64,000 nt of DNA. It comes from Ariolimax columbianus. Taxonomy: Eukaryota; Mollusca; Gastropoda; Stylommatophora; Arionidae. The stretch lies in the NCBI GenBank assembly GCA_036924085.1, contig JAVGWX010000007.1, forward strand, positions 103,898,138-103,962,137, given 5' to 3'. Shown here in pieces: positions 56,867 through 64,000 of the stretch (position 1 is the stretch's first letter; every line of letters begins with the position of its first letter). The position numbers and the translations under genes were made by a program. The notes below the pieces were generated by a model. It saw nothing but the letters and a program-made list of their open reading frames with translations. It made no database searches and had not been told where the DNA came from.

Positions 56867-58735
56867 TCAGTTCAGTTCATCCCGTAACCCATCAGGTCGT
56901 TGGGGCACACATGAAGACACTCCCAAAATCCCACGCCATCCCTCTCTGTCTGTCGCCGCCTGTCGTATCTCACCGGGACGAAGGCTTGACCACTCAGTGA
57001 TGTTGTCCACCCATCTCTTCCTTGGACGTCCTCGCCCTCTCTGTCCCGGTACGGAACCAAAGAGTACCGAGTTGGTAATTCTGTTGGACCTCGCGACGTG
57101 CCCGCACCAGACCATCTTTCGTCTTTTGATAGTTGTGAACAGATCTTCAAAAGGGCCAATAGCGTCTTCAACTCTCTGACGGATGTCTACGTTCGTGACA
57201 CAATATTTATATGTAACATTTAGGAGTTTTCCATAGCACCTCATTTCCATTGCATGTATCCTGCCCTGGATATCTACTGTAATGGTCCAGGTCTCGCAGG
57301 CAAACAGAAATATTGATAGCACCAAAGAGCGCATTAGTCTAACTTTTATGCCGAGGGCGAGTCGCTTGTCATGCCATATAGGTTTCAGCCGAGTCAGCGC
57401 CGCTGTTGTTTGTGCTATTCTTGCAATTACCTCTGGCTTCGATCCCTCTTCACTGATCAACGATCCAAGATATTTGAAATGTTTGACCACCTCAAGTTCC
57501 TGCCCATTTGCTTCTATGACAGATTGAAACCCTGCTACGTTGTTGGCCATGAGCTTTGTTTTATCTGCATTTATTTCCATACCAAAACTCAGGGCCGTTC
57601 TATCCAATCTACCAATCAACTCCTGGAGTTCCCTTTCTGTGCCTGCCAATATATCAATATCATCAGCAAATCGGAAGTTTGTGATAAGCCTGTCACCTAT
57701 TTTAACCGTGCCAACATGTTCTTTTAAGGTCTTCTCCATTATTCTCTCCAAGAATATATTGAAGAGTGTTGGGGAGAGTATACATCCCTGTCTCACGCAC
57801 ACCGTCGTACGGAACCAATCGCATAGCGTTCCCTCTACCGAGACTGCGCTGGTCGCCTGCTAATAAAGGTTTGCAATTACCCTCACAATATCACTGTTGA
57901 ACTTATAATGCCTCATTGTTGACCATAACGCCGCATGCCACACTCTGTCAGACACCTTTCTAAAGTCAATGAAGGCCTGGTAGAGTAGATGTTGATATTC
58001 TGAATACTTCTTATTCAGTAGACGAAGATTAAATATCTGCTCGATGGTACTCCTTCCCGCTCGAAAGCCTGCTTGTTCTTCGGCAATGATATTCTCTGCC
58101 TGTAGATTCAGTCTGTTAAGTATTATTCTCAAGAGAACTTTACTTGGATGACTTATCAGACTGATTGTTCGATAGTTCTGACACACATTTAGGTTTCCCG
58201 ATTTAGGCAGTTGTATAATGACTGATTTTGTCCAGCAGGTGGGCCACTTTCCCGTCTGCCAACTTCTATTGCAGATGTATGTCAGGGTATCAATTGTTGC
58301 CTCACCTCCCACTTGTAGGAGCTCTGCTGGGATATTATCTACACCTACAGCCTTCCCTCTCTTCAGCATTTTCACGGCTTCATATACTTCTTCCCTTGTT
58401 ATCGTTTGATTGTCCTCTATCAGACTCACTTCAGGAGACATTGCATTTCTTGGGTCACCTCGACCTTCATGCTTATATAGCTCCGAACAGTACTCTGTCC
58501 AGCGCTCACGAATGTCTTGAGCTTCTGTGAGACATTTCCCACTCTTGTCCTGAATCGTTGTATTTCGACTTTGTTCAGGCCTTACTAAGTCCTTGACTAA
58601 TTTATATGCTCCCTTGGCATCATTTCTTCCTAGATTTTGTTCGATATCTGCACACTGAGTCGTTATCCATTCCACCTTGGCCTGTATGGTAATGGGAGTA
58701 ACTAATTGTATTTTCATTTGTGAAACCAGTTGGTT
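56867..58735 (-). mobile_element. RTE-like LINE, long reverse transcriptase copy with one internal stop
   Basis: From 58717 down: KGAYKLVKDLVRPEQSRNTT, MLKRGKAVGVDNIPAELLQV, YRTISLISHPSKVLLRIILN, EEQAGFRAGRSTIEQIFNLR, QAFIDFRKVSDRVWHAALW. At 57862-57860 a TAG stop follows VIANLY; the same frame continues to 56867 with VRQGCILSPTLFNIFLERIM, NFRFADDIDILAG (catalytic FADD intact), EINADKTKLMANNV, LFACETWTITVDIQGRIHAM, GRGRPRKRWVDNITEW and LRDELN. The frame is otherwise uninterrupted for about 615 codons. The endonuclease is missing (5' truncation). The tail is aactgaactg. Same family as 20087-20850. Confidence 0.92.
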
Positions 58736-58739
58736 AAAA

Positions 58740-59030
58740 AAAACTTACCAAATTCCGGCCTGTAAGAGTTAACCTAGATTTGTATCTTGAATACAATCTG
58801 GACTAATCTGGTTTGCCATTTTAATGAATATAAGGGTAGTTTTTGTTTTGTCTTGAGTTTCCTCATTGTCTGCCTAGATGTACAAACATGAGGGTATTCT
58901 TTGTTTTGTCTGCCTCGTTGTACAATCATGAAGGAGACTATAGAACAACCAAGTACCTACATTTAATGATACTAACAACAAATTGCAAGGCCAGTATCCA
59001 TCATTGTGTCATGTTAGCCCTGAGCAGAGC
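58740..59030. other. Unassigned intronic sequence
   Basis: A 33-bp imperfect direct repeat of tttgttttgtctt and tgtacaa-catga occurs at 58845-58930; nothing else was recognised. Confidence 0.4.
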
Positions 59031-60380
59031 TTATCTATGTTAGCCCTGAGCTGATCTATGTTAACCCAGAGCAGAGCTTATCTAGGTTAGCCCTGAGTAA
59101 AACTGATCTATGTTAGCCCTGAGCTGAACTAATCAATGTTAGCCCTGAGCTGAACTAATCTATGTTAGCCCTGAACTAATCCATGTTAGCCCTGAACTAA
59201 TCTATGTTAGCCCTGAGCTGAACTAATCTATGTTAGCCCTGAACTAATCTATGTTAGCCCTGAGATGAACTAATCTATGTTAGCCCTGAGCTGAACTAAT
59301 CTATGTTAGCCCTGATCTAATCTATATTAGCCCTGAACTAATCTATGTTAGCCCTGAACTAATCTATGTTAGCCCTGAGCTGAACTAATCTATGTTAGCC
59401 CTGAGCTGAACTAATCTATGTTTGCCCTGAGCTAAACTAATCTATGTTAGCCCTGCACTAATCTATGTTAGCCATGAACTAATCTATATTAGCCCTGAAC
59501 TAATATGTGTTAGCCCTCAGCTGAACTAATCTATGTTAGCCCTGAGCTGAACTAATCTATGTTAGCCCTGATCTAATCTATATTAGCCCTGAACTAATCT
59601 ATGTTAGCCCTGAACTAATCTATGTTAGCCCTGAGCTGAACTAATCTATGTTAGCCCTGAGCTGAACTAATCTATGTTTGCCCTGAGCTAAACTAATCTA
59701 TGTTAGCCCTGAACTAATCTATGTTAGCCCTGAACTAATCTATGTTAGCCCTGAACTAATCTATGTTAGCCCTGAACTAATCTATGTTAGCCCTGAGCTG
59801 AACTAATCTATGTTAGCCCTGAGCTGAACTAATCTATGTTTGCTCTGAGCTGAACTAATCTATGTTTGCCCTGAGCTGAACTAATCTATGTTAGCCCTGA
59901 ATTAATCTATGTTAGCCCTGAGCTAATCTATGTTAGCCCTGAGCTGAACTAATCTATGTTAGCCCTGAACTAATCTATGTTAGCCCTGAACTAATCTATG
60001 TTAGCCCTGCACTAATCTATGTTAGCCCTGAACTAATATGTGTTAGCCCTCAGCTGAACTAATCTATGTTAGCCCTGAGCTGAACTAATCTATGTCAGCC
60101 CTGAACTAATCTGTGTTAGCCCTGAGCTGAACTAATCTATGTTAGCCCTGAACTAATCTATGTTAGCCCTGAACTAATCTATGTTAGCCCTGAACTAATC
60201 TATGTTAGCCCTGAGCTGAACTAATCTATGTTCGCCCTGAACTAATCTATGTTAGCCCTGAACTAATCTATGTTAGCCCTGCACTAATCTATGTTAGCCC
60301 TGAACTAATCTATGTTAGCCCTGAACTAATATGTGTTATCCCTCAGCTGAAGTAATATATGTTAACCCTGAGCAGAGCTT
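59030..60380. repeat. Minisatellite of 21- and 26-bp units, about 58 copies
   Basis: Units are gaactaatctatgttagccc t (21) and gagctgaactaatctatgtt agccct (26). Blocks are duplicated, for example 59265-59460 and 59530-59710. It ends about 20 bp from the exon 2 donor. Confidence 0.95.
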
Positions 60381-60402
60381 ATAAAGCCACTGAAACATTT
60401 AC

Positions 60403-60554
60403 CTGATCACTGGCAGCACATCCCTCAGCTGTGCACGCTGTAACATAGAAGGTATGCTGACTGTATGGTAAGAGTCTGTCAGCCATGTAAGTCTGATTGA
60501 GGCCACTGTAGACCAGAACACCATTGTGGTACAGGTCATAACGGAGGATCTGAC
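60403..60554 (-). CDS. Usherin-like exon 2: C-terminal half of FN3
   Basis: The exon is 152 nt with acceptor tttcactcag and donor CAG/gtaaat, start phase 1, end phase 0. It encodes QILRYDLYHNG, then the FN3 core LLPYSQHTFYVTACTAEGC and ends at ASDQ. Together with exon 1 it makes a full FN3 domain with the usherin cysteine pair. An array of 21/26-bp units begins about 20 bp beyond the donor. Confidence 0.82.
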
Positions 60555-60649
60555 CTGAGTGAAAGCACATTATGACCAAATATCACTTATTACATAAAGG
60601 CCATATCATTTGTTGCAATAACTGTACATCAGGTTAATGGTGTGGGTGG

Positions 60650-61078
60650 TTGGGGGTGGGGCGCAAGATTACAAGGAAAGAGATGGGCAGGTTGGAAGGT
60701 GATGTGGGGGGGGGGGGCGCAGGATTACAGGGAAAGTGATGGGCAGGTCGGGTGGTGATGGGGGAATGGGGGGGGGGGGCAGGATTACAGGGAAAGAGAT
60801 GGGCATGTTGGAAGGTGATGTGGGGGGATGGGGCGCAGGATTACTGGGGAAGAGATGGGCAGGTCGGGTGGTGATTGGGGAATGGGGGGGGGGGGGCAGG
60901 ATTACAGGGGAAGAGATGGGCATGTTGGAAGGTGATGTGGGGGGATGGGGCGCAGGATTACTGGGGAAGAGATGGGCAGGTCGGGTGGTGATTGGGGAAT
61001 GGGGGGGGGGGGGGGGCAGGATTACAGGGGAAGAGATGGGCATGTTGGAAGGTGATTGGGGGGGTTGGGGGGGGGGTA
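60650..61078 (+). repeat. G-rich minisatellite, about 58-bp unit (119-bp dimer)
   Basis: Units contain gcaggattacaggggaagag and atgggcaggtcgggtggtga plus G runs of 6 to 14. Two monomer types alternate. The plus strand has many G-tracts suitable for quadruplexes. Confidence 0.94.
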
Positions 61079-61262
61079 AGCACGAGAACCTTCAACTGTT
61101 GTTTGCTATTGTCTTACTGTTCAGTTGAGTCGGACTGATGGACGGACAGACGATCTACACACATCTGCTAGTTACTGTGAGGAATCTCATACAATTGTCA
61201 CGTTGACCAGACCATACACAAGATGTCAGCCAGGGCTAGGAGCACTCACGACTATGGCTACT

Positions 61263-61765
61263 CTTCTATAAGAAAGTTTACCCAGTGGAAGAGTCCATGT
61301 AATGTTTCTGATGGAAGAAAGTTTACCCAGTGGAAGAGTCCATGTAATGTTTCTGATGGAAGAAAGTTTACCCAGTGGAAGAGTCTATGTAATGTTTCTG
61401 ATGGAAGAAAGTTTACCCAGTGGAAGAGTCCATGTAATGTTTCTGATGGAAGAAAGTTTACCCAGTGGAAGAGTCTATGTAATGTTTCTGATGGAAGAAA
61501 GTTTACCCAGTGGAAGAGTCCATGTAATGTTTCTGATGGAAGAAAGTTAACCCAGTGGAAGAGTCCATGTAATGTTTCTGATGGAAGAAAGTTTACCCAG
61601 TGGAAGAGTCCATGTAATGTTTCTGATGGAAGAAAGTTTACCCAGTGGAAGAGTCCATGTAATGTTTCTGATGGAAGAAAGTTTACCCAGTGGAAGAGTC
61701 CATATAATGTTTCTGATGGAAGAAAGTTTACCCAGTGGAAGAGTCCATATAATGTTTCTGAATTG
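61263..61765. repeat. Minisatellite, 45-bp unit, 11 copies
   Basis: Units read gaaagtttacccagtggaag agtccatgtaatgtttctga tggaa. On the gene strand each unit has ctttcttccatcag (acceptor-like) and tgggtaaact (donor-like), 26 bases apart. Confidence 0.95.
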
Positions 61766-62073
61766 AACTGGACTATATTCCATAATTGGAAAAGGTTTTG
61801 AAAATGGCTAGGACAATGATAACTACTTTTTTTTATTGGGGTGGGGGGGGGGGGGGTGGGTGGGGGGGGGAGGGGTAGTGGTCTAGTTGACAAAATTAAA
61901 AAACTCATTTCTTGCTGCATTTTACATTCATGGCCTGGAGTACCAGGGCTCAGTTCCGCAGCGCATGTCACGTCATTGTCTTTTCAATGACAGTAATCGC
62001 TTATTTGTGTTTAGAAACGTCAGACATAAAATGTAGCTCGTGTAACTAACATAGAAATGTGTCAGACACCCAC
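61766..62073. other. Unassigned intronic sequence with poly-G tract
   Basis: G-rich tract at about 61838-61876; no exon or transposon domain recognised. Confidence 0.5.
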
Positions 62074-62221
62074 CATTGGGGATGAGAGGGTTACCCCAGG
62101 TAACTTGCAGTGAGCTCGGACTTGTTGGTGTCACAACAGGTGTCGGCACTCCACTTGGTGAGCTTTCTTCGGTGGTGGCATTTGCTGCTAACCCAAGTGT
62201 ACATCCTCCAGCAGTACATGC
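62074..62221 (-). CDS. Usherin-like exon 1 of window: end of one FN3, start of the next
   Basis: The exon is 148 nt, acceptor tgatgcag at 62222-62223 and donor gtgggt at 62073-62072, start phase 0, end phase 1. It opens with ACTAGGCTLG, the cysteine-pair end of an FN3 domain, then a linker and the A to C strands of the next domain with VTWGNPLIPN. The split glycine codon is completed by the next exon to give PNGQILRYDL, which strongly supports the junction. A 29-bp array starts only about 10 bp upstream of the acceptor. Confidence 0.8.
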
Positions 62222-62231
62222 CTGCATCAAT

Positions 62232-62515
62232 ACAGATTGGGTTAAAGTATACATACCAGTACAGACTGGGTTAGACTACACATACCAGTACAGACTGGGT
62301 TAGATTACACACACCAGTACAGACTGGGTTAGACTATACATACCAGTACAGACTGGGTTAGACTACACATACCAGTACAGACTGGGTTAGACTACACATA
62401 CCAGTACAGACTGGGTTAGATTATACACACCAGTACAGACTGGGTTAGACTATACATACCAGTACAGACTGGGTTAAACTATTGATACCAGTACAGACTG
62501 GGTTAAACTATACAT
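62232..62515. repeat. Minisatellite, 29-bp unit, about 10 copies
   Basis: Units read acacataccagtacagactg ggttagact. The copy nearest the exon 1 acceptor is degenerate and contains part of the acceptor region. Confidence 0.94.
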
Positions 62516-62664
62516 TTCAATGCTTGATGACTGTAAATATTGGACACATATCAATCAAGTTATTGTTGAAGAAACCTAAAAAGCACCCTTGCCCGCTGTG
62601 TAGCATATTGGGAATATGGTATAAGTTCCATATTTTCTTGACCAACTGCAGGGTTGGTCAATAT

Positions 62665-62880
62665 CATAACTTAACTTAACGTCTTTATACTGGCTTAGAA
62701 TCCTCGGAAGGGTCTGTATACAACCAGTTTCTTGGAGGGTGGTAAACCGATTATGCAAGTCCATCTTAATAGACTAAAAAAATAGAGCTCAACCAGTTTC
62801 TTGGAGGGTGGTAAACCGATTATGCAAATCCATCTTAATAGACTAAAAAAATAGAGCTAAGTAGACCAGCAGCCAGTTAG
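62665..62880 (-). mobile_element. CR1-like LINE 3' terminus
   Basis: The plus strand shows cttaacttaacgtctttata ctggcttagaa and gtctgtatacaaccag, the same 3' end as at 30485 and 30985. A 67-bp tandem duplication (ttcttggagggtggtaaacc) follows at 62725-62862. Confidence 0.8.
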
Positions 62881-63084
62881 GCGCCATCTATATGCTGCTC
62901 TTAATTACATATATCTTTACTTCCCAGACTTGCTCTGGAACCCAATTTTTCTGGTTAATTTCTATTGCGTTTCATGTTGTTTTTTTTCTCTGGTGTATAT
63001 GTGTTCTGGGCACTTAATTATACTGGATTTTGTGATCCGTGTTGGTTCTCTGTTTAAAAAGAGACAGTTGTAAAAGTTATGTAT

Positions 63085-64000
63085 AACTGTACCAGTCCTG
63101 TACAACATTCACACCTGTCTGGCTGTCTTGTCTGTACCAGTCCTGTAAAGCTGTGACAACTGTCTGGCTGTCTTATCTGTACCAGTCCTGTACAACATTC
63201 ACACCTGTCTGGCTGTCTTATCTGTACCAGTCCTGTACAACATTCACACCTGTCTGGCTGTCTTATCTGTACCAGTCCTGTACAACATTCACACCTGTCT
63301 GGCTGTCTTGTCTGTACCAGTCCTGTAAAGCTGTGACAACTGTCTGGCTGTCTTATATGTACCAGTCCTGTACAACATTCACACCTGTCTGGCTGTCTTA
63401 TCTGTACCAGTCCTGTACAACATTCACACCTGTCTGGCTGTCTTATCTGTACCAGTCCTGTACAACATTCACACCTGTCTGGCTGTCTTGTCTGTACCAG
63501 TCCTGTAAAGCTGTGACAACTGTCTGGCTGTCTTATATGTACCAGTCCTGTACAACATTCACACCTGTCTGGCTGTCTTATCTGTACCAGTCCTGTACAA
63601 CATTCACACCTGTCTGGCTGTCTTGTCTGCACCAGTTCTGTAAAGCTGTGACAACTGTCTGGCTGTCTTATCTGTACCAGTTCTGTACAACATTCACACC
63701 TGTCTGGCTGTCTTGTCTGTACCAGTCCTGTAAAGCTGTGACAACTGTCTGGCTGTCTTATCTGTACCAGTCCTGTACAACATTCACACCTGTCTGGCTG
63801 TCTTGTCTGTACCAGTCCTGTACAACATTCACACCTGTCTGGCTGTCTTGCCTGTACCAGTCCTGTAAAGCTGTGACAACTGTCTGGCTGTCTTATCTGT
63901 ACCAGTCCTGTACACCATTCACACCTGTCTGGCTGTCTTGTCTGTACCAGTCCTGTAAAGCTGTGACAATTGTCTGGCTGTCTTGTCTGTACCAGTCCTG
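63085..64000. repeat. Minisatellite, 45-bp unit, about 20 copies of two types
   Basis: Both types share accagtcctgta and tgtctggctgtctt; type A has caacattcacacc and type B has aagctgtgacaac in between. Their order is roughly A-B-A-A-A-B-A-A-A-B, so there is a higher-order period of about 180 bp. The array runs off the right edge. Confidence 0.96.

Larger units (their letters stand above)
8240..62221 (-). other. USH2A-like: Usherin-like gene, internal part (13 exons, gene-level entry)
   Basis: Thirteen exons on the minus strand join in one frame into about 721 residues of tandem fibronectin type III domains. Junction phases in transcript order are 1,0,1,1,2,1,0,1,0,1,1,1, and each donor phase fits the next acceptor. 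The signatures ACTAGGC, ACTAEGC, ACTITGC and ACTSAGC recur at FN3 ends, and PNG followed by a tyrosine-containing strand recurs in the middle; both are typical of usherin. Usherin is a very large secreted or single-pass membrane protein of ankle-link and basement-membrane complexes in vertebrates; the role in this animal is inferred only. No laminin, pentraxin or transmembrane part lies here, so both gene ends are outside the window. Introns are 1.2 to 8.7 kb and mostly repeats. Another multi-FN3 receptor is the main alternative, but the cysteine motif favours usherin. Confidence 0.8.

Noticed and set aside
1..64000. CRISPR-like arrays
   Set aside because: Many regular repeats exist, but units are directly tandem with no unique spacers and no cas genes, and the DNA is eukaryotic.

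Overview
The window is metazoan nuclear DNA, most likely from a mollusc and perhaps a gastropod. Reasons: spliced exons with GT/AG borders and long introns, a mix of Penelope, CR1-like, RTE-like, I/Nimb-like, mariner and tRNA-SINE relics, and roughly half of the sequence in minisatellites. Species assignment is inference. No bacterial-type gene, operon, CRISPR array or complete tRNA/rRNA gene is present.

One host gene is visible. It runs on the minus strand through almost the whole window: 13 exons between 62221 and 8240, about 2.16 kb of coding sequence (about 721 residues) in 54 kb. All 12 internal junctions agree in phase. The exons join into a chain of about seven fibronectin type III (FN3) domains plus partial domains at both ends, with the repeated ACT-x-x-GC cysteine signature typical of usherin (USH2A). 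It is an internal part of an usherin-like gene; its start and end lie outside the window.

The introns are almost entirely tandem arrays and transposon remains. From 1 up: a Penelope-like element swollen by three arrays (1.09-5.88 kb); SINE and RTE ends (7-9.3 kb); exons 13 and 12; an RTE-like copy split by an array (13.9-15.95 kb); exon 11; an array built from the exon 10 splice donor (18.27-19.18 kb); nested LINEs (19.8-21.1 kb); exons 9 and 8; CR1, mariner and I-like relics with nested and inverted arrangements (23.5-33.9 kb); exons 7, 6 and 5; an I-like element with target duplication (41.7-43.35 kb); a second I-like element that split a 30-bp array (45.7-49.1 kb); exons 4 and 3, exon 3 having its own donor-derived array; a possible solo LTR (52.4-53.4 kb); a 3.1-kb purine-rich array; a nearly intact RTE-like reverse transcriptase (56.9-58.7 kb); exons 2 and 1; and two-type arrays to the right edge.

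The most notable pattern is where the minisatellites come from. At least two grew out of exon/intron junctions of the host gene, duplicating its 5' splice site. At least five others grew out of coding motifs of transposons (Penelope reverse transcriptase, Penelope linker, GIY-YIG, CR1 C-terminus, RTE C-terminus). The exon 10 array carries 18 extra exact GTAAGT donors in the same phase and in an open frame, a possible source of variable in-frame exon length.
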